Source: Hordeum vulgare subsp. vulgare
Taxonomy: Eukaryota; Streptophyta; Magnoliopsida; Poales; Poaceae
Direction: 5' to 3'
Length of the DNA: 64,000 nucleotides
NCBI RefSeq assembly: GCF_904849725.1
Contig: NC_058524.1
Location: 488,195,763-488,259,762 of the forward strand
The stretch's first letter is position 1. Every line of letters starts with the position of its first letter. The notes beneath the pieces were generated by a model. The model had not been told where the DNA came from. It saw nothing but the letters and a program-made list of their open reading frames with translations, and did not search any database. This document shows, piece by piece, positions 34,301 through 45,673 of this stretch. A program made the translations under genes and the position numbers.

Positions 34301-35036
34301 GAAGTACGACATCAACGGGTATCGCTTTCGTACTGCTAGCAAAGAGCTTTCAATGCCCGGTCGAAAAACAAACAATTCTGGTGTCTCTGCTATAGGCGAG
34401 GGAGGTGTCGAGTATTATGGAAGACTTGAAGAAGTCTACGAACTTCATTATTATGGTGAAAATCCTCCGAACGTTGTCGTGTTAAAATGTCATTGGTTCG
34501 ATCCAACTAAGCCAAGACGGACTCATGAACATCTTGGGATTGTCAAAATTCGACAAGACAGGCAGTTAAGCAGTGCCCATGTCTATATTGTGGCTCAACA
34601 GGCCACCCAAGTTTTCTATCTGCCATATTGTCGTCAAAGTGTTAAGAACCTGGAAGGTTGGTATGTCCTATTCGATGTGCCGCCACATCTTAGACCACCT
34701 CCCCCAAATGAAGACGATTATGAACCTCAAATGGACCCAATAACATATGATGGAGAATTCTTCCAAGAATCACGTGGCGTCAGACGTCGTACCCGAAACT
34801 GCTCTACGTCCACCCTGAGCACGGAGGAACAAGACTCACGTGATGATGAGGAAGAAGTAGAAGTAGAAGAAGTTACCAATGCCTATGAGCTATCAATGCT
34901 TGATCGGTTACAAAAAGGCCTTCCACATGATGTCCCTGAACCCGATGACGATATCAGTCATGACGACACGTGTGATATTGATGATGATTTTGCTTCAATT
35001 GACCATGGAGAAGAGACATATGATCCAGACTATTAG
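31398..35036 (+). pseudogene. CACTA transposase, TNP2/TNPD type, with in-frame stops
   Basis: Cuts at the TIRs and moves the element. Domains in order: Transpos_assoc (31398-31619, MTHREWMYTG and paired cysteines CPCTKC), the tnp2 core (31659-33149, ISLDGFNPFG, FTFIVPGPNYPG-like stretch, HNIDMMHTEKNIAEALLGT), DUF4218 (33238-33948, SYFFRVLCAKEL, LHLPTEARLGGP), a small exon 34017-34136, and DUF4216 (34224-35036, GVEYYGRLEEVYELHYYG, VVLKCHWFDP) ending in an acidic tail. Introns 33945-34016 and 34137-34223 have GT-AG borders. Defects: TGA at 31617-31619 (in place of a Trp codon), TAG at 32112-32114, TAA at 33147-33149 and a frameshift before 33238. Confidence 0.9.
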
Positions 35037-35176
35037 TACTTTATATGCATCCAAACATTGTTGTTTAATTATTCAATTATTAGTTGAATTATTCATGTAT
35101 TTATTATTGTTCATTTAATTATTGTCCTTGAATTTGTACTAATTATTTAACTATTTATCGTTACAGGTGGTGAGAC

Positions 35177-37472
35177 ATGGCAGGCGGGGATAAGTTGAGG
35201 ATAGCACCTGGGCAGCTACGGAGAACTTTGTTGCAGAGCTTTGCCGAGGAGCCCCGTGGGAGAGGCGTAGGAAAGAAGAGAGGTAGAGGACGTGGTCGTG
35301 GGAGAGGGAGGCTGCATGATAGGAGCCAGTCGCCACCACCCTCGGCTACTTCTGTCTCAGCCACTTCACCCTTGCAGACAAGGGTGTCACCGGTGCGGGA
35401 TCCTCCCGTCGAGGAGCACACACCGATGCAGGGGGCTGAGGCGGAGGCTGAGGCGGAGGGTGCTGAGGCGGAGGCTGAGGCGGAGGGGCTGAGGCAGAGG
35501 CTGAGGGGGCTGCCAGCAAGTCAGTCTACCAACGTGGTATGACACGAGTTCCAGACCGATTGGAGTTGCAGCACAGGGCGTTCATTAAGCCAGATGGCGA
35601 GAAGTAAGTTGATATATATTGTGTACCTTATATCATTATATTTCACCAAGTAGCTAATGTCTTTGCCTTATCATTATGTAGGGGGTGGGATTACCCGAAG
35701 AATACCCGGAATCCAAACTGCCTCCTTGGTGCTTTACTTAGGGAGCACTTCCCCGGGATAGTGCAGTTGCCCGGTGAGGGTATGGTTCCCGAGCCAGGAC
35801 TCAAGTGGGAGCACTACCAAGCCGCTCTGCTCCCAGAAAACACACATGTCAATGGTGTTGTTTGCGTGAGCGTGGCCGACAAGGTGTTGGCTGATTTTTG
35901 GGTAACTATTATTTTACCCAATAAAAAGTATACAATGTTATATATTGTTATTTCCTTCCAAATCATTTCACTATTCATCTGTGCATCTATTTGGCATAAT
36001 TGCATAGTTACTTTAGGGTCGAGGAGGGGACGGAGGAGGCGGCCAAGAAGAACCTCGTGAAAGAGTGCAAGAGTTTATTGAATAACACGAGGCACGAGTT
36101 GCGTGTTTAGGCTGTTCGAGATTGGTACGCCAAGCAAGGGGAGCCGAAGACAAAGACTGAATGTCGAAAGATTTACCTTGATAAGACCGATTACATGGAG
36201 GTATGTACATTCCAAAGATCAATTCTTAGGGCTAGTTAGGTCTATTTAGTTATAATACTTAGTTTCATTCTTCATTAACTTACATTCATAGGTGCCCCCG
36301 AGATGGTTGGCGGATAAGATGGATTGTTGGGAGATGATAGTGGACAGGTGGTGCACAGAGGCTTGGTTGAGCACCCACACTATGGCCAAGGACCGTCGTG
36401 CCCAATTGGTTAGTGTGCCACACCACCAAGGCAATTCCAACATCAAGCAATACGCCAAAAAATGGGTATGTGTGCCTTGTTTTGTTTCATCAATAATTCA
36501 TTCGTTCATGATTTTTGTTGTACTAATTCGTTGTCTTTTCATGTAGGCCAAACACAATAACCAGCCCGAGCCTCAGGGATACGTCGCATTTAGCATGGCC
36601 CATAAGGGCTCGTACAAGACGGCGAAGGCATATTCTGAGGGGGACGGGCTGTCGGCGTACACAAGCCTGTCCGCCTACAACAAGATGACGTCTTATTCTA
36701 AGGTGGTCAAACAACTGCGCGGGCCTGACTTTGACCTAAGCCAGAATCCTATCGATCCAGAGGCGTTGATGATCTCTGGTGGCGGTAAGAGTCATGGCAC
36801 GCTGGCCATGTGTGATGGCTTCGTCCCTATCACTGAGACTCTATCTCAGATCAAGGCGAGGCAAACGAGCTCCACTCCTGTAATACGGCAACGCGCGAGG
36901 CCAGTTGATCTTGCCATCGAGGTTAGTTTTATTCATTATTTCTTTCGTTCTTTTGTCCCTGGATGGATGATGAAAATTCCTTTTGAGGAGTGGTTGCAGG
37001 CCGCACTTATGAAGGAGAGGGAGGCCACCAGGCTCTTGTTGGAGGAGAGGGACCGGAATACGCATAGGTTGCTTGAGGAGGAGAGGGCACGCAATAATGC
37101 CCATGCGAAGGCCATGCACGACTTCGTTGCGGTAAGTCAGTTGTGTGAGAAGCAAGGCTATGTGTGAGACGCAACAAGGCTATTTCTTTGACTCCTCGAA
37201 AACTAATTTGCAGGCTATGTGTGAGAAGCAAGGTTTGCCGCCCCCTCCACCGATGCCTTCTCCGGTGGGAACGGTGAGTTCCCTTTCAATGACCAACCTT
37301 GCACGGTCTTATACCATTGTCTGTCGCCGTGCTAACCACATATTTTAACTCTTGCCTTGTTGCAGCATCATTCCAGAGTTGAATCCCACGATCCCTTTAC
37401 TTCTCCTGGTGAGAGCCCTACCAACCCAGCGACCAACGGAGATGGAGCTTCTCCTCCATTTTTTGGCATTCG
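35177..37472 (+). pseudogene. Second CACTA gene, TNPA-like plant transposase (Ptta/En/Spm family)
   Basis: Multi-exon gene following the transposase in the same orientation. Exon 1 (ATG 35177) is rich in RGRGRG and in AEAEAEG repeats. Later exons encode GWDYPKNTRNPNCLLGALLR, an LPENTHVNGV stretch, VPPRWLADKMDCWEMIVDRW (36292 on), the conserved SMAHKGSYKTAKAY block (36595 on) and a Glu/Arg-rich coiled coil (36985-37130, EREATRLLLEERDR). GT-AG introns separate them, for example 35604-35681. One in-frame TAG lies at 36108-36110. The product of this gene class is thought to bind subterminal repeats. The 3' end near 37472 is approximate. Confidence 0.75.
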
Positions 37473-37528
37473 GTAAGTTATTCCTCTCCTTCTTATTCTT
37501 CTTATTGTTTAGATCAACTTAGATTATG

Positions 37529-37845
37529 CCATGCTTTAGTTAGCTTAGTAAATTCTAGTTGATATTAGCCATGCTTTAGTTAGCTTAGTAAATTCTAGTT
37601 GATATTAGAGCTCAAAAATGACATAATTAGTTTAGGAAGTTTTAAAAGAAACCAGAAGAGAAGAACAAACAAGAGATGAATAAATAAGAGAAGAAGAAAG
37701 AGGAGAAAAAGATAACTTCTCTTCTTTCTTTTTCTCCATCTTCTTCTTGTTCTTCTTCTTCTTGTTCTTCTTCTTCTTGTTCTTCTTCTTCTTCTTCTTC
37801 CACTTCTTCTTCTTCTTCTTCTTCTTCTTCCACTTCTTCTTCTAA
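37529..37845. repeat. 40-bp tandem duplication and TTC microsatellite in CACTA
   Basis: A 40-bp unit is repeated at 37529-37568 and 37569-37608. A TTC-rich tract with TTG interruptions spans about 37735-37845. Neither has coding evidence. Confidence 0.85.
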
Positions 37846-38239
37846 TTGCTTAGATTAATTTAGATAACTTCTTTCTTATTGTATTCTTCTTCTAACTTCT
37901 TTCTCATTATGTAAATTTTGATAAAGTAGCATGGCATATGGATGGATGCTCGAGGGACTTTGTAATGCACTTGTGTAGTCTTAGATGAACTTTGTAATGC
38001 ACTTGTATTTGCGGATGCACTTGTGATGCTTTGTAATACTTTGTGATCTTGTTTGCACTTCAATTACATATATTCGTGATGTTTGCACTTTGTGATGCAC
38101 TTGTGTTGTGCCGTTTGCACTTTGTGATGCACTTGTGGTGTTGTTTAGGGGCTGGGCAAATATATATATGTTGTTGTTTGTATCTATGTTTTGCAAATGC
38201 ACGGAATTAACAGAAAACAAATATGAAAATAAACAGAGA
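37846..38239. other. CACTA 3' region without a gene
   Basis: Low-complexity sequence with repeated TTTGTAATGCACTTGTG and TTTGCACTTTGTGATGCAC words (about 37960-38150). I see no gene. Confidence 0.6.
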
Positions 38240-38785
38240 GGGTCTTTGCCTACAGCTTACTGACGGCAACGGCTTTGTCGTCGGTGGACTGACGGCAAAG
38301 AAGACACGTGGCGGCAGCCTGTGTATCCTGGCAACTCTGGGAATACCAAATTTTCCCAGATTTTCGGCTTTGCCGTCAGCTGTGCTCCAGCTGTCGGCAA
38401 AGAGGGGACCAAGGGGACCGAGGTTTTCAGCGTTGCCGTCAGCTTTGCTACGGCTGTGGGCAAAGAGGGGACACAGGGGACCGAGGGTTTCGGCTTTGCC
38501 GTCAGCTTTGCTACGGCTGTGGGCAAAGCCTGTCGTTAACCTTCTAACGGGGCTCGGTCTGCGCCGTTGCCGCCATTGCTCTTTGCTGTCAGCCCGTGCC
38601 ACAAAGCTGATGGCAAAGTCTTTGCCGTCTGCCGACCTTCAGCTGACGGCAAAGAAGGTGATTGCCGATAAAATCTTGGCCGGTTCCTTTGTCGACAGCA
38701 CACTGACGGCAAAGCCTTTGCCGTCCGTTAAACTCTCCTTTGCCGTCAGCTCTAGCCTTCGGCAAACCAGCAGATTCCAGTAGTG
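38240..38785 (-). repeat. 3' subterminal repeats and terminal inverted repeat of CACTA
   Basis: Dense copies of CTGACGGCAAAG and TTTGCCGTCAGC in both orientations, mirroring the 5' end, then TTCCAGTAGTG at 38775-38785. A long open frame across this region is a by-product of the repeats. Confidence 0.9.
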
Positions 38786-38788
38786 TCA

Positions 38789-41700
38789 CCTGGACTGGTC
38801 GGTTCCACGAAGGTGTCGAGGTCGATGACGTCGGCGTTGCGGGTTGCAGTATCAATGAAGGTCTCCATGAAGTCTTCAAACCGAAGCTTCTTGGTGCTTG
38901 CAAGCTTCAGCGCCTTCAGCTTCTCCTCCAGAGTCTCCTTACAATGGACCCTGACGAGTGACAAAGCCATGTCAGCCCCACACCGAGCAGCAGACTTCTT
39001 CCACGCTTGAACCCGCTGAGGAATCTGCTCCATTCGAGTCATCATTGCCTCTAGGTCATGTTGGAGATCATCCTCTGGCCATAGCTCCTTGTCGATCTTG
39101 CTCACAGCTGCCCTCAGTTGCGTGACATACTTCTCCACCTTTATCAGTCGGGAGTTCATACGGAACAGATTCAGAGCTGGTCCATCACCGAGTGGAGTAT
39201 TGATTGGGTCGAGCAAGGGCTCGACCTCCTCAGTCTCCTTCCCCAAGTCTTGACAGAATTCCGTGGGGGAGAAGTTTCAAGGTCATCAACAAAGTAACAC
39301 ACAATCAATTGCAAGATTCACTCGACAAGACATTTACCAGTGAGTAACTCTAGCATCTTGGTGGCAAAGTCTCCCACGTATTTTTCTTGAGCATTCGCCC
39401 TCTTGCTCATATCCTTCAACTGGTTCATCCACTTCATTCGCTCTTTCAGCATTTTCTCCACCTCCACCTGCAAGCTCTTACTGGTTGGCTGAGCCTCCAC
39501 CAATGCTCTGTCCTTCTCCTCCAGTGTTTTCTTCAAAGCAGCTACTTCATTTGTAGCCGCCTCCAGGTTCGCATCCAGTTGAGTCTTTTCTGCAGCCAAG
39601 GTAACATACGTAGAACCTACTTCACAAGCTTTCTGAAAGAGTCAGAAGACAAACATCAGTCGACATATATCTCACTTCCGACTGATATATGGTCAAAGTA
39701 AATTCACTTCCGAGTGATAAAAACTTCATTCGATTGAAGGACAAGATATGTTTCCGAGCAGACCCCTCCCGATGCAAGCACTCGACAGCGGTCTCGGGGA
39801 CTACACCCAGTGGGTTCACTCGGCGTGACCCCATTGACTTGTCACTCGATCAGGTCAGTCCTCACGAGCCAAAAATATTATACACTCAAGTACTTCGGAC
39901 TATTATCATTCACTACCGACTAATAATAGTCTCGGGGACTACACCCAGTGGGTGCACTTAGCGTGCCCCCACTGGATTCAAAACTCAACCAGATCAGCTC
40001 TGGTTGATTGTGATCAACAAAAAGGAAAAGTCTCTACTGATTAAGACCCCTACCAGTGCAAGCACTCGACAACGGTCTCCGGTACTACACCCAGTGGGTT
40101 CACTAACCCACTGGAACGCAAATAAAACAAAGATATTTTTACAAAAACACCCACTAGGTGTGAGTCGGAATTCAAACTTACTGTCGCACTTACTCGGACG
40201 TTTTCTTGGAGCACCACGCTGTTGTTGTACACCGAGACGATGGCGTCATAGGCTCCTTATGCTTGTTGCATCATCATCTCTGCCTGGATCATAGCCTCCT
40301 TGGAGGCACCAGTCTGATCTTCATGGATACGATGCATTGTGTACATGGTGGTGGGCGACATCTATCCCGAGGCTGCAGCAGAAACAACGGGAGCGCCCGA
40401 TTGTAATCCAGTCGGCGTTGTGGTGACAACAACCGAACTGACAGGCGGAGCACTCGCTACAGGCATCTCCGCCACAGGAACCTCACACACAATGGGTTCC
40501 ACCTCAGCAGCAGGTTGTCTTTGATCATCATCATCCAGTTGGATGACCTCTGTTGGAGGCGGGGCTGGCAAACAGAAACACCAAAAGTTACGACCAGAAA
40601 ATCATACACATGGAAGAGTAACATAGAGTGAAAAATCAGTAATACCTAGCTGTGAAGTGGTTGCGTTCGCGGTGTCAACCTCCATGGGGTCTTCGCCCCC
40701 TCACGGCATCGACGTTATAGAGGTAGCATCTCTGTCAATGTAATTCCATTCGGTCATCATCAATAAGAAAAGTTCACTCGGATAAGAGAAGGGCAAGTAC
40801 TTACACAGAGGCGACTGGCACGGCAATCCTCATTCTAGGCAGAGCCTTCCGAGGCTTGGGTCCGCTGGGCTTAGACACCTTTGCGGGCTGCTCCACTGGT
40901 TCGCCAGACGATCCCCTGATGCGATTGGCACCCCTGCCACTCGACACCAAAGGCTTGCTCGGAGTGCCCGCAAGATCGTGACGCATCTTGGACCGGGGCT
41001 CGTGGTGAGAAGGAGACAAGTCCACCTCCTCGCTTTCCTCCAACTCCTCCTCCTCCTCGGTCTCTTTCCTGTCTTCGACATAGTCCTCGCTCTCGCGCTA
41101 TCCTCCATGCTCCCCTCCTTGAAATCAAGTGTGTTGCCATTCGGTATCGGAGAATGCAAGTTCGTCCATGCCTGCAAGATGCAATCCACAAGCTCAATCG
41201 ACAAGGAAATTGCAAACACTCGGTTTGAACGCAAAAATATTCAACAAAGCAGAACTAACCTCATTTCTTGGCGGGTTTTGAGCAGACAAGGGCAGAACCC
41301 TCTTCGCCCCCATCGGATTATCACAAGGACCAGCTATTCCACGGATCCACTTCGCTGTCGTGTCTTCATCCACTTCCTCGGGATGAGACCGAATGGAGTC
41401 TTTAGGGCTAGTGTAATGCCACATAGTGTGGTCCCGAGCTTGGAGAGGTTGGATGCGTCTGCCAAGGAAGGTCTCTAACAGATCCATTCCTATCATTCCG
41501 TTGTGGACCAGACCAATCGGCGCTTTGACTAAAGGATCCACCTGGGCTTTCTCCTCCTTTGTCGACACTAATGTCCTCGGAGCACTCGGTGGATCTAAAG
41601 TAAAGGGAGGGAGTCCACTCGACATATTCGAGCAAGCGACATCATTACACTAGAACCAAGTGGCTTGCCAGTTGCGAATCGACTCGGGAAAGGTCATGGC

Positions 41701-42264
41701 AGGATAGCTACTTTTGGCTCTCTTTTGAAGTCCTAAGCCCCCACACAACTGGATGACATGGGTCTTGTCATCAGTCGGATTGACTTTCTTCACCGACTGA
41801 GAAAGCACGGGGAAGATAGATTTAAAGAGTCCCCAGTGAAGAGGACACCCCAAGAAACACTCACATAAGGTGATAAAGCGAGAAAGGTGGGCGATGGCAG
41901 TCAGAGGAAAGTGATGGAACTGCGCCCCAAAGAAGTTCAGGAACCCCCGAATGAAAGGATGGGGTGGCACAGAGAAACCTCTTTCGATGTGGGTCAGGAG
42001 GAGGACCCGCTCTCCCTCTCGCGGCTCGGGCTCGACCTCATCTCCAAGAAGCCTCCAAGACTTGTCTGCCAGCATGCCATGCTCGACGAGGTCGAGGAGA
42101 TCCTCCTTCCGCACAGTAGACGGGAGGAAATCCCCCTGGATCCAGCCCGGCAGCAGAGCCTGCTCCTTGGACTTGGCGCCGCCCTTCTTCTTTGCTTTCT
42201 CCAGCTTGCTGGTTTACCCTTCCGTCATAGTGGCAGCGGTGAGATTGGTTGCTTCGGTTTGCAT
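38789..42264 (-). pseudogene. Antisense multi-exon gene of the Tat-lineage Gypsy G1 (putative gypsy-type transposon protein)
   Basis: Starts at ATG 42264. Exon 1 (to 41260) encodes the domain called putative gypsy type transposon (Transposase_28), seen in FGAQFHHFPLTAIAHLSRFI and LCECFLGCPLHWGLFK. A GT-AG intron lies at 41172-41259. Further pieces: an acidic/proline region ending RKALPRMRIAVPVASV (41043-40801), IQLDDDDQRQPAAEV (40571-40362), a coiled coil EVAALKKTLEEKDRALVEA (39599-39318), and a helical C-terminal part KVEKYVTQLRAAVSKIDKEL (39246-38789). In-frame stops at 42214-42216 and 41650-41652 disable it. Such antisense genes are known from Grande and RIRE2 relatives; function unknown. 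The CACTA element sits a few codons before the stop. Confidence 0.8.
39770..40107. repeat. Three diverged repeats in an intron of the antisense gene
   Basis: CTCGGGGACTACACCCAGTG or close variants occur at about 39793, 39931 and 40077, two of them preceded by GCAAGCACTCGACA. Spacing is about 140-145 bp. No coding sequence between exons here. Confidence 0.7.
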
Positions 42265-42761
42265 TGATGGCTAAGGAGAAGGAAGAGTAGAGGAGAGGAA
42301 GAAGACGATGGCATTCCAAACCCTAGTGTTGGAGGCTTTTATGACCAACCGACTAGGTCACTAGCAAGTTGGCCCTCAACTTATCCCTTCACAGGCCACC
42401 ACGAGATACGTGGCGGAGATCGAGGTGCGGGAATCGAGGCGATGGGATCCACTTGATAGGGATGACGTCATTGCCGCGTAACGTGCGGCAACCGAAATTT
42501 TCAAATCCCGGAAAATCCGGAGCTGACAGGCTGACTGGTCACATCAGAAGATCCTGTCAGACGCGCTGATTCGCTTGCTCACTCGGATCTTCAAATTCAC
42601 TTAGACATTTTGTACCAAGCAGAAGTGATCAAGGTGAATGACGAAGATTACAATCGACATCCAATTCGGCAAAACTTCGAAGGGCATTCAAACTCAGTCT
42701 GCTATATCAAGATTTACAGATACACCTTCACCACTCGAACCTCGAACCATTCGGGGGCTAA
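42265..42761 (+). other. G1 sequence before the LTR, with polypurine tract
   Basis: No gene seen. The polypurine tract TTCGGGGGCTAA ends at 42761 immediately before the LTR TG, in plus orientation, which confirms that G1 reads left to right. Confidence 0.75.
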
Positions 42762-43324
42762 TGATGGGGTTATAGCCCTAGGGTAGGGTCATAGGCCTGA
42801 CCTATAAGTCCTACCCAAGGGCACCTCATTATTAGCTTAAAGGTCACAAGATACCTACCGACTGGATTAAGACAACCTCTTGTCCACTCAGTAGAAAATC
42901 ACTCGGAAGATCATCTTATACTTGACGACTGGATTCCACTCGGTGAAGACCAAAAGCCAGTCGACACAGAAGGCCAGAAGCCACCTCAGTGAGGCTAACG
43001 GTCATACGTTAGACTACTGTAGTTATAGTCATTTATGGCATACGTTACCTCTAATGTATGCATTTAATATCACTTATTGCACCCTTGAAGGCTGGACATT
43101 ATGAGGGGCTGCGCACTCTATATAAGCCATCCCTCCCATCTAGCACAAGGGTTCGCATTCTGAACACATGTATTCCACTCGGCACAAAAGCTCCACAACA
43201 CTGAGACATAGGGTTGTTACCTCCACCGCAGAGGGGCCTGAACTCATACAACCTTGCCGTAGCTAGGACTCTGCCCTCTACTTTTGTACCCTACTCATCT
43301 ACTGTGAGGCTTATACCCACGACA
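42762..43324 (+). repeat. G1 LTR shared by two tandem units
   Basis: 563 bp from TGATGGGGTTATAG to CCCACGACA. TATA box TATATAAG at 43119-43126. A polypurine tract precedes it and a primer-binding site follows, so it serves as 3' LTR of the left unit and 5' LTR of the right unit. Confidence 0.88.
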
Positions 43325-43325
43325 G

Positions 43326-43340
43326 TTGGCGCCCACTAGG
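43326..43340 (+). promoter_or_regulatory. Primer-binding site of the second G1 unit
   Basis: TTGGCGCCCACTAGG directly after the LTR. The form TGGCGCCCAC is usual for Tat-lineage elements. Confidence 0.75.
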
Positions 43341-43377
43341 CGACTTCCAGCAAGTTTGCGTATTTTCTCCTTCACCA

Positions 43378-45673
43378 TGTCTTCCGGCAGCGATTTGTGC
43401 TTGGGTCATGAGATTGTTTTCGGCACACTCGTTTTCATCGCCGACGATTCGGCATGGCTTCGGGAGGCGCTTCCAGTCTGCGGAGCAACGTTCTTTCGCG
43501 CTAGTTCCTGCAAAGTTTTTCTTTGCCAACCGTCGACTCCGCCGTCGACTGTGCTACCCATCGCGCGTCGCAACAAGCGATTCGGCCGCTCGCGGCTCCA
43601 GCACTTGGTGCGTCATGCACTCGCGCGTCAAGCGTCTTCGCCGCAGGTGGCGGCCATCGAACCTTACACCTCCGTATGATGCCTCCCACTCGGTGTCATA
43701 TCCGTCTGGCTCTTCTTCCGAGTGCGAGAGTTGCAGCCCTGTGGCGGAGATCTTCATGGCCGGCTCACACGAGAGCCCGCCAAGGACCAATCGGGACAAG
43801 CGGGAAACCAGAGTGGCTTCTGGTGCACGTCATCATCCGCGCCCTCCAGCGTCTGGTCGGCGTTCTCATCATAAGAACATCAAGGTATTCCGCACGCCAT
43901 CCTCAACTTGGTTGCGGCCGCGAGGATAGCAGACTCCATCCAACCATCAAATTGAGAAGCGGACAAAGGTTTCGAGCAGATCTGTGCCCTGTTATAGGCA
44001 GCGCAGCAGCAGAATTCCGCTGTTTCTCAGTCTTACAACATACTGCACAACAACTCTGTTTGAGCAGATACTGTTCGGTCGGTTTATAGCCCGGGTTCTC
44101 CCCAGCATCGCAGAGGAGGAGATCGTCGAGAATATCGATACAGAGACCAGGGGCGGAATCCGCTTCCCACCCCCCCCCCCCCCGGTTCAATCGCGAAGAT
44201 CGCCATCGCTCGCGCTCTCCTCCACAGAGTGGTTCGTACGCGCCCCAGCGCAACAATGAAAGGTGATCAGTGGGCGATGAACGCGACCAAAGGCATGACG
44301 TAAGGGACTACCTCACTCAGAAAAGGGTTGATAGAGGCCGAGCCCACCGTGATGGATACGATAGTGATCGTCTGAGTGGAAGTGGCTCTGTCATCTCCGG
44401 CCCCGAGTGTTTTAGCCGAGCAATCCTCTTCGTTGATATTGCCCCCAACTTCAGGTTGGCGGCCGGAATAAGCAAGTTCACTGGAGAATCCAAGCCAGAA
44501 ACATGGCTAGATGATTACCGAGTGGCTGTTCAGATCGGCGGCGGCAATGACAACGTCGCAATGAAGCACTTGCCCCTGATGCTAGATGGTTCGGCCCGTG
44601 CTTGGCTGAATCAATTGGCTCCTTCAAGCATATACTGCTGGGCAGATTTGGCCCGAGTGTTCATCAAGACCTTTGAGGGCACCTGCAAGCGCCCCGCTAG
44701 TCTCTTTGAGCTACATCATTGTATCCAGAAGCCGAGTGAGTCTTTGCGCGATTTCATTCAGCGCTGTACCACTCTCCACCACACAGTGGAGAATGTCACC
44801 GAGCATCAGGCAATCTGAGCTTTCAAAGCAGGCGTCAGGTACCGAGAGCTGTACTTGAAGTTCGGTCGGATAGGAGACATATCCGTGAGCAAGATGATGG
44901 AGATAGCAACCCTCTATGCCAATGGGTAAGAAGAAGATCGCCTTCGCAATGGCAAGGGCAAGGCAGTTGACGGAGATGCCAATTCCAACCGAAAGCACAA
45001 GAAGAAGGTGGAGCGCACACCGCCGGCAAAAGCAGCCGCTCTGGGAGCAGGAAAGTTCAAGGGAAAGGCCAAGAGTCAATCCCGCCCCAAGAAATTCAAA
45101 AAGCAGTCAGGGCCCGATATCCTTGATCAGCCGTGTGGAATCCACACGAAAATAGATGAAGAAGGCAACACTATAGTGCCTAAGCATACCACTCAATAGT
45201 GTCGTCTGTTGATCCAGAAATTCGGAGATGATCAGTCGAGTGAGAAAGACCAAGAGAAGGAAGACGACGACCAAAAACACCCTTTTTGCAAGGTCCATGT
45301 CACTCTGATGATCTTTGCTGACGTCGAAAGCAAGAGTCGACTGAAAGTGGTCAACCGAGAGGTCAACATGGCAGCTCCTTCCACCCCAACATATCTCAAG
45401 TGGTCCCAGACTCCTATCACCTTTCACCAGTCAGATCATCCGACCCATGTACCCACCCCGGGACGTCAGACTCTTGTTGTCCATCCAGTGGTTGAAGGAG
45501 TTCGGCTCCGCAAGGTGTTGATGGACGGAGGGAGTGGCTTGAACATCATATACGCCGACACTCTCAAGGGGATGGGCATTCCGATGTCCAAACTCAGCGA
45601 GAGCAATATGCAATTTCACAGAGTGATCCCAGGGAAGAAGGTCAAGTCACTCGTTCACATCGCGTTAAGCGTC
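43378..45673 (+). pseudogene. gag and protease of the second G1 unit, frameshifted and truncated
   Basis: A start MSSGSDLCLGHE lies at 43378. The gag core is at about 44450-44818 (KFTGESKPETWLDDYRVA, LDGSARAWLNQL) and continues past a TGA at 44816-44818 to a basic region (GKFKGKAKSQSRPKKFKK) and an atypical zinc motif with CGIH...KHTTQ ending at a stop near 45199. The protease follows in another frame, with active site VLMDGGSGLNIIYADTL; DGGS replaces the usual D-T/S-G and is normal for this lineage. Sequence breaks off at about 45673, inside protease, and joins LTR. A 14-C run at 44170-44183 may be mis-sequenced. Confidence 0.82.

Larger units (their letters stand above)
29495..38785 (+). 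mobile_element. Complete CACTA (En/Spm) DNA transposon
   Basis: 9291 bp. The 5' end is CACTACTGGAA and the 3' end TTCCAGTAGTG, perfect inverted termini, flanked by a 3-bp duplication TCA (29492-29494 and 38786-38788), the size expected for this superfamily. Both subterminal regions are packed with GCCGTCAGC-type motifs. It carries a TNP2-type transposase gene (31398-35036) and a second TNPA-like gene (35177-37472), both broken, so it is structurally complete but not autonomous. A MITE is nested in its 5' part. Confidence 0.95.

Noticed and set aside
38223..38783. 186-codon open frame near the CACTA end
   Set aside because: It is made of subterminal TTTGCCGTCAGC-type repeats.
44170..44183. 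14-base poly-C run in G1 gag
   Set aside because: Considered as a regulatory structure, but a homopolymer inside a decayed gag is more likely replication or sequencing slippage.
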